Shown: positions 40,501 through 51,300 of the stretch, one piece after another
Numbering within the stretch: the first letter of the stretch is position 1
Layout: every line of letters starts with the position of its first letter
Assembly (NCBI GenBank): GCA_963662155.1
Contig: OY759263.1
Location: 21,203,484-21,267,483, forward strand
DNA length: 64,000 bases
Origin: Lamellibrachia columna
Taxonomy: Eukaryota > Annelida > Polychaeta > Sabellida > Siboglinidae
Reading direction: 5' to 3'
Position numbers and translations under genes: made by a program
The notes under the pieces: model-generated
Databases searched by the model: none
The model's input: the letters and a program-made list of their open reading frames with translations, nothing else
Told to the model about the DNA's origin: nothing

Positions 40501-42738
40501 GTTGTCTTCCCCTAGATCGGCTCTGTACATGTCTGAACTACTGTATACGTACGGGCAACTTGACCCTCGTGTGTGCCCCCTGGTGTTCACAATACGTCAC
40601 TGGGCACGAGCCAATCAGATCACACACAGTGGGCCCGGACCATGGATTAGTAACTTCACCTTGACGCTGTTGGTGTTACATCACCTTCAGACAACAGGCG
40701 TGGTACCCCCCTTGAACACCCTCAGAAGTTTGGCAGGTCAGTAGGTGTTCACTGCTTGGGTGAGGGGTAAATTGGATTGGTGTCACATTTGTGAGATAAT
40801 TTTTAATTTCATAGGTCACATTGAGCTAATATATGTTTTTACTGTTTACCTATAAATTACAAGCTTTTGGAATTCAGTATTGCATTAAGTAGTGGGCTAA
40901 TTCTGTTTAGTACATATTCTTGGGAGAATTATGGTAAAGAAATAAAATCATATGGGACACTGCATGTTCAACATGTACTTTTACATTCTTCCTTGGACAG
41001 ACTTTTCAGTTTTAACTCAAAAACATGACACGCCTTTAGGCGGGTATCACAAGAAATACACTATCTGGTTATAGAGAAGCTAAAATCGGTTTTTGGATTT
41101 GTATGATTTTCGTAACGTTTATTTCATTGTCACACTGTGGGGTTCAAAGATCATGTAAGCATCAAAAATCATGTAAGCATGGGCAAAGATCATGTTGACT
41201 TTCATATTTAATTAATACTTATATAATAAGTCAAATTAAATAATTTAATTACTTCTTTGATAAATGCTATATTTTCTTTTATATGTTATATCCATGTCAA
41301 TGTGTGCTCTATTAAGTGTGAAAGTGTTGTTGTTGTTGCCGGCGTTGTTGTTGTTGTTTAACATTATTCTTGACACAGTGTTGATAACTTAGTACGCCAC
41401 TTGACTGAACAATATATAAATATTTTGGACTAAGCCCATTCTGCTGTGGATATGTGATTGTTTGGTGTCTACACGGAGTAACGGCTGATTGACTAACTAC
41501 ACTGAGATGTCCCCTAAGTGTGACATGTAATTTTAAGTAGCCTCTGTTACTGTCACATTGCTTTATTAGTCATCAGTGTTCCTTTCAGACATTGCCATAA
41601 CAACCTTATGGTTGGTTTTCTGCAGAGAATATAGCAAACCAGATACTTTTATATACTGTATCTTTTTTATGTTCCACAGACCCAACTGAGCAGAAGGCTG
41701 TCGATGACATTGATTGTAGCTTCACAAGTGATGTCACACGGGTACCAGCAGGCCGCAATACACAGTCTTTAGGTCCGTTCATCCTTAGTTCATTATGACA
41801 GTGGTTATGCTGTTCCTTTATGTTAAAAGAAATTCCTTTAATTTCCTTTATTTGTGTCCCATCCTGCAAAATTTCTTTATATTAATTTATTCTTGCAGAA
41901 TATTACTTTAAGTTGTTAAATTTTTTCATGGCAAGAAAAAAATACCATGAAATGTGCAATTTTCTGAAATTTTCACCAGGAAGTATTAAATCGTGAATCT
42001 TGCACATTGTCTCATGGTTGAATGATCTATTACTTATTTCTGACTTTGTGTGAGCATGTGTTATCTCAGTTTGAGATAAGGTTAAGTCTGCTTATTAGCC
42101 TGTTCTAGGACTAATTAGGATTGAAACTAATCGCTTTGGACCAAGCATTCCTATAAAACCTTAATAATTCCTTCAAAATCTAATGGCGGTATGGTGACTG
42201 CTCTGAATGATGTTCATCAAAGATGTGTGTGTTAATTTTTCAGCATTTTGGAAGTGGGTAAGATTTTGACAACACTATATGCATTTTTTAGTTTTTTTCT
42301 CTAGATGATTTCCCTCTTGTTGCAGACGAACTCCTGAAGAGCTTTCTAGAATTCTACACAAAGTTCGACTTCGGCAAACATGCCATCTCGCTCGTATCAG
42401 GGAAAACATTTTCAAAGCCAGAGAACTCGCCTTTGTACCTTGAAAACCCCATCGAGACCGAACTGAATGTGAGCAAGAATGTCATGGAAACAAATCTCGC
42501 CAATTTTCAGCAGGGCTGCCAAGAGGCTCTTGAACTGCTCAACAGCTGCCTTAGCTGCAGCTTACAGCACCCATGGGGGTTGATGAGTGTATTAAAAACG
42601 GCAACTACAAACGAGGAGGAAAAGAAATTGAACACGCAAATTCTTGGTATATTTGATGATGTGAGTGAAGAAGACAAAACTGGAGACGGAAATGGTGACG
42701 ACAAGTTTACCAAGCAGAGAAGTGAAGGCCATCACTGA
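34370..42738 (+). CDS. MTPAP: MTPAP-like mitochondrial poly(A) polymerase
   Basis: Mitochondrial non-canonical poly(A) polymerase that adds poly(A) to mitochondrial transcripts. Eight exons are 34370-34508, 35390-35544, 36942-37163, 37915-38127, 39261-39481, 40516-40736, 41680-41772 and 42326-42738. They total 1677 nt, an unbroken 558 codons plus stop (human MTPAP is 582). The N-terminus MWLRKVLAVSCQ... is Arg/Lys/Ser-rich without acids, as expected of a mitochondrial presequence. An RL-like N-terminal domain, the catalytic core (FGSSINSFG, CDLD, then VECDLCLSN), the central domain (IRHWAR, NFTLTLLVL) and the C-terminal domain (SPLYLENPIET, WGLMSVL) follow. All junction phases agree. Confidence 0.93.
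35390..35544 (+). CDS. MTPAP: MTPAP exon 2
   Basis: Acceptor CATTTTGCAG, phase 1; donor AACCGG|GTACGT, phase 0. It reads DMQQQRRLEAERTVLV... to IRQVFSYKKNNR, matching the N-terminal ERxxL...Q / F-F-K region of MTPAP. Confidence 0.85.
35602..35775. repeat. 42-bp tandem repeat, about 4 copies
   Basis: Units beginning CAGCACTCGATGTGGCTAGT, increasingly diverged to the right, lie in MTPAP intron 2. Confidence 0.85.
35831..35970. mobile_element. 140-bp hAT MITE with 8-bp target duplication
   Basis: The termini CAGTGGCGTATCTAGG and (inverted) TAGTGGTGTATTTAGG match in 13 of 16 positions. TAAAAGAC occurs directly at 35823-35830 and 35971-35978, an intact 8-bp duplication typical of hAT transposition. 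Confidence 0.85.
36232..36823. mobile_element. 592-bp hAT MITE rich in AAGTA words
   Basis: Flanked by the perfect 8-bp duplication GCTACAAC (36224-36231 and 36824-36831). The ends are CACGGTTGACTGAATTAC and (inverted) CAGGGTTGGCATGTAACG. Internal sequence is dominated by ACTTGAGTAAAAGTA words and their inverse. No gene lies inside. It ends 119 bp before MTPAP exon 3. Confidence 0.85.
36942..37163 (+). CDS. MTPAP: MTPAP exon 3
   Basis: Acceptor TTGTGTTTCAG and donor GAATCT|GTAAGT, phase 0 at both ends, 74 codons. HYALVEYRDMASVDRL and ...PVQSRFIFFRKN match the RRM-like (RL) domain of MTPAP. Confidence 0.92.
37289..37840. repeat. 49-bp minisatellite with internal hairpin, about 11 copies
   Basis: Each unit contains CCAGGGGTGG...CCCCTGG, so every copy can fold on itself. 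Units alternate between versions ending CATCGTCACTAACC and CACCTCGCTAGCC, a two-unit higher-order pattern. The array ends 75 bp before the catalytic exon 4 of MTPAP. Confidence 0.93.
37915..38127 (+). CDS. MTPAP: MTPAP exon 4: GSS and DxD catalytic core
   Basis: Acceptor TTGTTTCAG and donor CCGAAG|GTAGCA, phase 0 at both ends, 71 codons. TPFGSSINSFGRFDCDLDMV carries the GSS turn and the two metal-binding Asp residues. Confidence 0.95.
38128..39260. other. MTPAP intron 4, AT-rich
   Basis: It holds A/T-rich low-complexity DNA, strongest at 39010-39235. I see no exon, repeat array or transposon ends. Confidence 0.55.
39261..39481 (+). CDS. MTPAP: MTPAP exon 5: third catalytic Asp
   Basis: Acceptor ACCTGTGCAG, phase 0; donor AACAG|GTGTGA, phase 2. 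It reads STYFLSKLRLENERQHTQQC... to CEVECDLCLSN, with the third catalytic Asp in ECDL. Confidence 0.95.
39521..39706. mobile_element. 186-bp pogo/Tigger-like MITE
   Basis: Inverted ends CAGTCGAACCTCG and (inverted) CAGTCAAACCTCG are flanked by TA on both sides, the usual Tc1/mariner-pogo signature. It starts 40 bp after the exon 5 donor. Confidence 0.85.
40516..40736 (+). CDS. MTPAP: MTPAP exon 6: central domain
   Basis: Acceptor CTTCCCCTAG with split Arg codon, phase 2; donor GCAG|GTCAGT, phase 1. SALYMSELLYTYGQLDPRV, IRHWAR and NFTLTLLVLHHLQ are central-domain motifs that also parallel TUT1 exon 7. Confidence 0.95.
41680..41772 (+). CDS. MTPAP: MTPAP exon 7
   Basis: Acceptor ATGTTCCACAG, donor TTAG|GTCCGT, phase 1 at both ends. 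It reads IDCSFTSDVTRVP..., matching the NCTF-DLSRI-P segment of MTPAP. The donor is weak, so it may be used inefficiently. Confidence 0.85.
   Translation, partial: TQLSRRLSMTLIVASQVMSHGYQQAAIHSL
42326..42738 (+). CDS. MTPAP: MTPAP exon 8: C-terminal domain and stop
   Basis: Acceptor CTTGTTGCAG, phase 1, stop TGA at 42736. ELLKSFLEFYTKFDF, SPLYLENPIETELNVSKNV and HPWGLMSVL are conserved in MTPAP. An acidic tail (EDKTGDGNGDD) closes the protein. Confidence 0.94.
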
Positions 42739-43499
42739 TGACAATCTCCAGCAGACATTTCTGTCACGTGTCACTGATGTCATATAAATCTATGTACATT
42801 ACTATTGCAGTTGTTACTGTTTGTGCTTTCTGTAAAATTTTATGTCGCACACAAAAATAGTTTTATGTTGCGGCAACATATACAAAACTGTTGAGGGTTT
42901 ACTCAGAAGTAAGGATCATAAAACGTGTACACAGCATGTAGACCTATGTACATTACGTAGTGTCTTCTACTGATTAAGCTACTTTACACAACAACACTTA
43001 TCAACACTACTGGTTCCCGAGCACTTTGTGGTACCACTGTTATGACCACTAGGGCTGTTGGGGATAGATTTACTTATGGGTCCATGTCATTCGGATAAAG
43101 TGGCAGTGATTTTGAGACGATGCCCCATTTAGCGATTTTTTGCTCCAAAAAAATATTTTCAAACGGAGATGGGCCTATTTGAGGGTTATAACGGTTATGT
43201 CGGCCAGAGGCGGCTGGCTGGCTGCACGTGGATATGTCGGAGACAGAAGGGTCCCCTGCTTAAGTAGACAAACTGATTTGTTTGGGCGACAAATGACGGG
43301 CACTATCTCAACTTCTTCCATGTTGATTTTCTTGAGATCAAAATTGTAGGATTTGACGAAAACGTTATTGGAGGTTGGTGGTAAGACAAAAATAATAACA
43401 ATATAATAACCGTAATAATAACAATGATGTGTATGCTGTATAACTCCATATCCAGTGCAAATCAAAGAAAAATGACAGATTAATATAGCACTTTGCACA
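42739..43499. other. 3' flank of MTPAP, no gene seen
   Basis: The presumed 3' UTR and intergenic DNA. No clear AATAAA or transposon ends were seen. Confidence 0.45.
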
Positions 43500-43989
43500 A
43501 TGATAGCAGGTGCAATACATGTTGGGGTAATGCTTGATAGCTGGACTTCTGACGGTGATGTTTACGCTGCATTAACAACATACCAGTTGCTTGCTAGCAA
43601 ACAGTTCAATCGGGCTGTGAGAAGCCTAACTGTCACACATGAGGCTTTCACTGCTCTGAAGCTTTCTGCATTTGTCGCAAGATGTGAGCCGGGTGAAGGA
43701 GCACCAATGATCTGTGAAACGTTGGCAGATCCATTGCAAGTCTGAGGATCCAACTTCATGCAAAAACGTGGTTACTCCCCAACACAGCACTTACAGCCTC
43801 AACGATTCCAAGAATGGGGATATGTCCAGCCACATACGTTCTGGGATCCCAGTTCTGAGACCAGTTACTCCAGCCTCTACAAATCTTTCTTCTGGGCGTC
43901 TACCATTAAAGTAACAAAGGATGATGAACTTGTCGACTTTTGGCACAGTAGCTATCAAAGAGTTGACTTAATCGGTGTAAGTCATATTG
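43500..43989 (+). pseudogene. Unrecognised exon-like frame with one stop
   Basis: One reading frame runs about 163 codons from 43500 to a strong phase-0 donor (ATCGGT|GTAAGT), interrupted only by a TGA at 43743. It is protein-like: VMLDSWTSDGDVYAALTTYQ before the stop, FQEWGYVQPHTFWDP after it. The first half could recall a hAT transposase (xDSWTS), but this is weak. It may be a decayed exon of an unknown gene or element. Confidence 0.35.
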
Positions 43990-44072
43990 TGTTAATTCAA
44001 TGTTAGAGAGACTTGGGTTGGCACATCAGTCTTGGAAATAGGATTGGCAAGTATAGTAGCAATGGCCTTCTA

Positions 44073-44405
44073 CCCGGGGGGGGGGGGTACTGCCATACCA
44101 AAGCGGTGGGGGTGTGCCGCCAGATCCCCATGGACCACATGGAGAGAGAGAGAAATAAAGAAATGTATGGTCACCAAGAGAGAATTATTGAACAATTTAT
44201 CTAATATCTATAAGTGTAAGGTAAACCTGGGCGGAACGTTTTCATTGGGAAATTTCCTCTTCGATGAAAGAGAGAATTATCAGGTTTTAATTGGGGCACA
44301 AAGAGAGAAAATTTAATTTTTTTCTTCGGACAGAAAAATGGCAAAAAACGGGCATTTGCGCGGCACATACATGTATACCTCAGTGTAGAGAGTACCCCCC
44401 CCGGG
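44073..44405. mobile_element. MITE with G-run termini
   Basis: The left end CCCGGGGGGGGGGGTACT and right end AGTACCCCCCCCGGG are inverted repeats about 330 bp apart. The flanks CTTCTA and CTCCTA are similar. No gene lies inside. Confidence 0.7.
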
Positions 44406-44807
44406 CCTCCTACTGCCAAAGATGTGCGCTGAGCACGATCTTCTGGTCACAAATGCGGTCTTCCGCTTCCCTAACCATAACAATACGTAACACTATCTCG
44501 CTCCAAGCATTGATATCTGTTCGACTACATCATCGCTAGGAAGAATGACAGGCAGGACGTTCGTGTAACGAAAGGCATGTAGCTGGACTGATAATTTTCA
44601 AAGTCGAGCACTACGATCCAGTAAATGTTAATTCGTATTGATTTATATAGCACCATATCTATACAATGGTATTCTATGGTACTGTACAGTAAGTAAATGG
44701 TATAGTAAAATGTCAAACAGCAAAAACAAATGCCATAATACAAATTATTATAAAAAGTAAAGCTATTTAAATTACTAAAAATTAATAACTTTGTTATATG
44801 CTATGCT

Positions 44808-45660
44808 AAAATAGTGAGTCTTCAATTTACTCTTAAAAACACTGACATCATTGCTACTGCGCACGTCTTCGGGTAGGGAATTCTATAGTTCAGGTACAGC
44901 CACTTAAAAAGCGCGATCCCACAGTTTTCAGCTTTGTCTGTGGTATATTGAGTGTCAGAACCTCATGAGATCTCATTCCATATTGGACATTCCTAGTAGT
45001 CAACATTTCCAACAGATACTGTGGACCACGACCATTCAGTGCATTAACAGTCTGCAAGCATATCTTGTAATGCAAAACTTAATTGGCAACCAATGAAGTC
45101 GTTTGAGTGTAGGAGTTATGTGGTCATATTTACTAACTCTATACAACACTCTGGCCGCGGTGTTTTGCACCATCTGTAATTTCTTTATTAGGTATTTTGA
45201 CAAACCGATCAGCAACACGTAGCAGTAGTCAATGTGGCTATGGACCAAAGCATAAATTGGTTTTTCTGCACTTTGATGATCAAGATACTTTCTGATCTTT
45301 CCGATATTATACAGTTGTGCATAAGCTGCCCGACATTTGGATTCCATATGTTGTTCCATGGACATGTGCTTATAGAAATAAGCACCCAGATTTCGCACAC
45401 AATCTGATGCATGTACTACATAGCCCCTGATGTTAATAGACGTGTTGGTTCATTTTGTGAGTTGGAGTACCAATTACGATGTACTCAGTCTTGGAATCGT
45501 TCATTTTCAGTTTCATGCTTTGCATCCAGCTGCTGATATCACTGATGCACCGTTCCATAGACTCATAATCACTACACGTAGAATCAGGGTGGAAACTACA
45601 GTATACTTGATGGTCATCAGCGTAGGCATGCCCCAGTTTTCCGTGCTGATTAATGACATA
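44808..45660 (-). mobile_element. CR1-like retrotransposon fragment
   Basis: The minus strand holds the reverse-transcriptase box GHAYADDHQVYCSF, then MKLKMNDSKTE, then the typical LKRLHWLPIKF and KALNG-like segments of CR1/L2-type ORF2, and finally a frameshifted end. It is truncated before the YADD box and broken by stops. It differs from the family at 23.1 kb. Confidence 0.8.
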
Positions 45661-45861
45661 GAAAACGGGGCTAGAGTACTCCGTGAATTCAACAGAATTC
45701 AACAGTCCACGAGATGCCTTAATCGCAAGAAGGCCCCAAAGAAGACACCCACGACACAAACGGGACACTATCAAGGAGACTTGGAAAGTCGAACTGGATA
45801 GACGACTGTGTGTGCTGTGCAGAAAGACTCTCACTGCATTGAGGAAGGCTGCTCCATGGAG

Positions 45862-46215
45862 GAGTATTGATGTAGTCAGAAGTCCCTTGTTGCGAGGATG
45901 GGTGATACGACATGATGAATTCCTTCCATCGGTTACGGTCCACGGCATTTGATGTTAGTCACACTGAGGCTGGTGTCCATCTCAGACATCACAAAGCTGT
46001 GTTTGAAGTACATCTTCCCCCAGGGCCATCGGGCATCCATGGTAACACTTTGCAAGCTACTTCGAGATGACGTGTCACATACCCTGCGAGATGAAGATGA
46101 CGTTGTCTCGTTGTTTCTGTTGTTGATGCTTGAAGTGAAAAGAGGTGAATCCATGACTTCGCCGATGGTTCAGGCAGACTCGTTATACCTGGTGAAATAC
46201 ACCGAGTGCTCCTAA
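45862..46215 (-). mobile_element. Reverse-transcriptase tail fragment
   Basis: The reading HLAGYVTRHLEVACKVLPWM... to DRNRWKEFIMSYHPSS matches the tail that follows many retroelement reverse transcriptases (LGHV.R....DR-RW). Stops break it. It marks the left edge of the block shared with 20.4-21.1 kb, where it is shorter and inverted. Confidence 0.55.
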
Positions 46216-46784
46216 GGGGGTCTACTAACATGGACACTGACATTTTCATTTCAATTTCTCAAACAACTGGTTGGCTAATTAGGCCCTATACCGAAATGTT
46301 GGAAATCCAAAGTGGCAGCCGCAACTATTGATACATATCCGTAGAGTAAATACAAAAAACGCGCTCTACAAATTATTTATATTCTTCAACCTTCTTCACA
46401 TGAACCAACAATTCTGAAAATCTGGTTCCAAAACAAACAATCCAACTTAAAATCAAGCGAGGTATACACAACAAAACAATAGAGGTGATGGTAACGAGTT
46501 GGAAACAGTTGTCTTTCTGTTATGACCTAACTCTGTAATAATTCGTCTGTATTTTAACTTTTCAAATATTCTCAAAAGTAACAGTTCCTATAGAACCCAT
46601 TACCTGAGACATTCCGTTTAAAATACGCAATGTACATGAAAACAAGTTTGTTATCGAGGAAAGCTACCCAGTATCGGGTTTGTACGATGCAATACCACGC
46701 ACATAGAAACAGGGACATCTGCTATGACCCTGTTTTTAACCTAGGAATCACATAACATAATGGTGTTAATGACAATGCCTCCGC
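46216..46784. other. 3' flank of TUT1 copy B
   Basis: This corresponds to 20411-20930 of copy A in reversed orientation up to about 46720, and then in direct orientation from about 46733. It lacks the 87-bp inverted-repeat sequence found in copy A. Confidence 0.7.
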
Positions 46785-48329
46785 TTACGTGAAGGCTAGC
46801 CATGTGTGTTCATTGACGAATCTCTTGAAGAATTTAAAGAAAGAACTGACAATTTTCCCCCCTGATGTCGGGTCCATGTCGACTACTAACTCTGTATGTC
46901 CTTGTGAATTCAGTGCGGTAACCTTCAGGCGGAAGCTGAAACGCAAATCAATACATGAGATATGCTCTCCATCTTCACCCAGCTTCAATGCAAGCTGCTC
47001 GCTGATTTTAATCTCGGCATCGATACCAGCCAGTGATGATCTCTTCAAGGCCTTTCGGCCGATCCATACACTGCTCTTTGAGATGCAGTGGAGGCAGCTT
47101 ATAAGACCAGTTTTACGCTTCGTCCCATCCAACGGTCTCGATGACGGTGCAGTGGGCGTTACTTTCTCTGGCGTTGTTTCCGGGTCGGTTGTGTCTAGAC
47201 CCGAAGTCACGTCGTGCAGTGAGTCACTGCATGCTTCTGCTCCTACTGGTTGTCGTGAATCGACCGAAGCACTTTCCATGCCTACGTCTGGCTGAATTTC
47301 AGTACACGGCTGTCTTGCTTTAGTTGTCGACTGACTGGGTAGATCTGCTGTAGTGACAGTTGTGGACTGCTTTGGAGCAGGCCGGCTGGTCACTATAACG
47401 TCTTCTGAAGCACACTGGTCGCTCGGTACCTTTGGACACCATGTGGACTTGTCTTCAGGCCGGCTTCGATTAGAAATCTTTGTTTCTGCGAGGTTTTCGA
47501 ACGATGGCCATCTTCCGACCTGACATTCCTGCAAATCCATCTCCATACCGTCGAGCAGTTCCCCTTTAACACCTGGCTCCGAGGCGACGTCACTCACTGG
47601 CGTCGCCGCCCTTGTTATATCCAACTGGTCCATCTCTTTGCTCGTTTTCCTAATTTCACCGGATGTCGTTTGATTGGGTAATTTCGATGCATTTGCCTCG
47701 GACATCTTTAGACTTGAGGATGCTTTACCGTGCTCATTACCAGTCCGTTCTTCATCACACGATACATCACTAACAAACATGGTAGCCTCACTTTTTGATG
47801 CTGCTAAATCCTTTCCCATATGCATCGCTGATGTGTTATCCTTGCATTTCAATGAGTCACGCAATGCTCCAGTTTGTTTCTTCTCAGATGATTCCTCTCT
47901 GTTTGTGCCACACTGTGATTCTTCCTCCTTCATTTCCTTGCACTCAAAGTACAAGACATCTACAAGCAGCCTGCGTATCAACGAGCACAAGTCACGACTC
48001 CAGCCGTCTTTCAGATCAGCCATACTCCTGAACTTATCCTTGTATAACTCTGGAAGTTTAAGAAAGTTCATCTCTATGGTGAAAGAGAACACACTATCTG
48101 ATCTGACAGATGGCGCTACAGCTACCGCTCCATCCGCTAGGGGGCTGGCAGCCAGTAGACCGGCGATGCCCCACAGTCGGGTTTCGGCGGGCACTGAGAA
48201 ATCTGGCTGGGAGAATGAATCAGAAGCTGCTTGAACTTCTGCAATGAATCTCAGTTTGACCCTCTCTTTGGCTTTCGGTGTGATGTTGCGACTCAGAACG
48301 AACGGGTCCTGGACGCACATAGGGGAAAT
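46785..48329 (-). CDS. TUT1: TUT1 copy B terminal exon
   Basis: Acceptor TTGTTGCAG, phase 0, opening ISPMCVQDPFVLSRNI. Compared with copy A it shows many substitutions and several deletions, all multiples of three, mostly in the low-complexity region (for instance the SAGSTGGGR stretch is gone). The C-terminal KA-1-like part is kept. HN in the HNV motif is RN here. Confidence 0.9.
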   Translation of the reverse strand: MSPMCVQDPFVLSRNITPKAKERVKLRFIAEVQAASDSFSQPDFSVPAETRLWGIAGLLAASPLADGAVAVAPSVRSDSVFSFTIEMNFLKLPELYKDKFRSMADLKDGWSRDLCSLIRRLLVDVLYFECKEMKEEESQCGTNREESSEKKQTGALRDSLKCKDNTSAMHMGKDLAASKSEATMFVSDVSCDEERTGNEHGKASSSLKMSEANASKLPNQTTSGEIRKTSKEMDQLDITRAATPVSDVASEPGVKGELLDGMEMDLQECQVGRWPSFENLAETKISNRSRPEDKSTWCPKVPSDQCASEDVIVTSRPAPKQSTTVTTADLPSQSTTKARQPCTEIQPDVGMESASVDSRQPVGAEACSDSLHDVTSGLDTTDPETTPEKVTPTAPSSRPLDGTKRKTGLISCLHCISKSSVWIGRKALKRSSLAGIDAEIKISEQLALKLGEDGEHISCIDLRFSFRLKVTALNSQGHTELVVDMDPTSGGKIVSSFFKFFKRFVNEHTWLAFT

Positions 48330-51300
48330 CTGCAACAACAGAAAAATACGTTAGCATCTTAGCTAGATCCAGATGGCCAGTGGACAAGGAAGCCATTTGC
48401 TTATCGAGAGTCCAACAATTTTATCATCTCTGTATAGCCTGCCGTTATCAGATATATGTCAATTCTATTTTTAAACATATTCACACTACTAGCTACTACC
48501 CAATCAGTTGATAGTTTGTTCCATTTATCATACCCTGTTAGAAAGAGTACTTTCTCATGTCTAACATACATTGTTCCTTAACTAATGGTGCTTTGTGTCC
48601 TCTGGTTCTTCTGCCTTCTTTAAGTTTGAAGAACATGTTCCTGTCAACATCCTCATAACCATTCAATATTTTAAACACTTCTATTTGGTCTCCTCTTAGT
48701 CTCTTGGTCTGTAGTATTGTCAAACCACATTGTAATAAACAACTTTCGTAACTAAGGTCTCTCAATTCTGGAATCATTTTAGTTGCTCTTCGTTGTATTC
48801 TTTCTAGCTTGTCTATGTTCTTTTTACGATACGGCCTCCATGCTTGAATACAATATTCCAAATGTGGTCAACTATTGCTTTGTACAGGGGTACAATTAGC
48901 TGTTTCTCCTTATCCGTGATAGTTCTCCCAATTAGCCCTACAATTTGATTTCCTTTTGAAGCAGCAATCCCACATTACTCTGAAACTTTCATGTCAGCAC
49001 TAAATGCTATTGTACTCCTAATTTTAGCAGTAGTATGAAGAGGCATATACTATCTCTGTTAACTACCGATGTACACTGTATCTAAAATGTAATAATTTCA
49101 AGGAAATGCTGCAAAATAAACTGTTATGTCACAACGTCTCATAAACTCATGCTCCACACTAAAATATATGGTGCCATAAAAGGCCTTATTTTGTACAGAG
49201 ATACATAATGATGAAATGTTTATGCTTACTCTCATTTGTTCCCTGGTATATCCATCCATCGACAAGTTTAATATTGGTTACCGATTTTGAGATTGACAAA
49301 CCATTTTGTTTTTTTATTACTATTATTACTACTATTATACTGACTCATGCAGCTACTGAATACTACCGCATTATTATTGTCAGATATGGAGGTATATCGA
49401 CCCAAATTTAATGAAAAAACATTACTAATTTACCCTTTTACAGAAAGGTCACACATACATTTTATCAATAAAAATAAACATCTCTTGAGCAATAAATGAC
49501 CAACTAATAGACATTGCTTTACCTTGAACTGGGCCAGCCTCTCTTCCTTCTTCATGCAGCCACTGAACGTCATTATATCAACAGCTGCACCGGTTCTTGG
49601 ACATATCACGTAGTCGCCAAGGTCAAAGGTTGCATAGAAACTGAAGAATCCACCCAGCAGCTGGCACAGGGATTCCGTGTTGGCTGCTGCCGTTGACCGT
49701 AGCTTGTCCAGGTCCGCACAAAAGGAGCAGTCCCAACCATCTATGGTGCAAGTCTGACCCACATCTAGAAATTAACCAACAGTGAACAATACAAAACTTT
49801 TCTAGCTTCACCAACGATGAATCTAGAAAATATCAACATGCATGAAGGATTATCAGGGGCAGATCCAGGGTTTAGAAAAAGGGGGGGTCCAAGGTAACGT
49901 ATGAAGCGCCAAAGGCACGAAATGAGGGGGGTGCGGCATTTGACGCTTTTTAGACAAAACACTTGAAATGGTGGAATTTTGGGACACCATAATCTGGTTT
50001 TAAGCGAGATAGGGCCTAATGAAATCAACCCAAAAGTCAGACATGCGACATCGTACGAATTTTCCGTATACAATACAGATTTTTTGGAGGAATACGGCCT
50101 TCGATTGTGTCCCGTTTTAATACGGATTTGCTGAAAATATAAAAATCGTGATAAAGTAGTGATATGTATTTTCTTGCATTCGTCACATAAGTATAACTTC
50201 GAATGTTAAATTTACATTAGACGATGTGCAACTGCTTTTGAGTCTAGAGTTTTGGTAAAACGCAGCGGATTTTGTTTCATTTACACCTGTCGGTAGGCCT
50301 ATTCCAATGAAAAAAATGCGGTTTGTCTGAAATTGTCCAAATGAAATGACAATATTAGACATCTGTCATGTGCCATTTATTGGCATATTGAGTAAAACAG
50401 ATGTAGTAATGCAAATATATAATAACAAAATCGAATATGCTACAATTGATTAAAACAACACATTAATCGTCTTAACTCTGTATCATCATGACTACCAACT
50501 AGAGGCACGGTAGTGTAGTAATACTAACAAAATATATATTTATTCGTACGACAATGTGTACAATTCAATTACAATTTAAATATTTTGCACACAGAGACTA
50601 ACACGTTTTTGACAAAAAAAATAGCCACACACATTCTCTATATTATTCAGCACATCCTTTTCCAAGGAAACTGTGTTAATAGTTTCTCATCCAGCCCATT
50701 CTGATAATGGTTCTGAAAGATATAATAAAAGCAGCTAGGTTTCATATTACAGAAAGTCGTGGCATCAAGTTTGAACTGAGACAAGGTGTAATTAAAACTT
50801 TTAGATATGAACCAATACCCCGAAGGGCTAGATTGCACTCTCAAGAGAGCCAATCCAAACTGTTGGTGCGTTTTAAAGCTACTCTGTATAAAGCGTATCA
50901 TTCGATTCATAGTCTGTATTTGAATCGGGAGACATTCTGCTAAAAGTAGTAGTAGTACCACATAATAACAGTGAGTGCAAACTGGTAGATTAAAACGTTT
51001 CCTGATACTTTGCACCATGTAAATTAAAACGCATCATAGAAACACACCATAGAAAGAGGAACAATATGACTAATTGAAGTTGTGTATTCATATTACAAAA
51101 CCAAAAAATGTAAATGTAGTGATTAGCACATCCGCCTTTCATGCCAAAGTTCTGAATTCAAGATGCAAACTGGACACGGTACATTTGGTGTATAAACCTG
51201 GCTCCCAACATTGTGGACTGTGTATCCCTCGTAACTCGGAGATCACGTTAATGTCGGTCCCGTCTCAATTTGGAATGTTAAAGAACCGCTGAGGTCGGTT

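Noticed and set aside
45433..45948. Host telomerase or other cellular reverse transcriptase (YADD motif)
   Set aside because: Flanking LHWLPI and MKLKMNDSKTE segments are typical of CR1-like LINEs, and the frame is truncated with stops.
50647..51018. 123-codon minus-strand frame with a hydrophobic stretch
   Set aside because: It lies inside the degenerate hAT element, has no family resemblance and no neighbours in phase.
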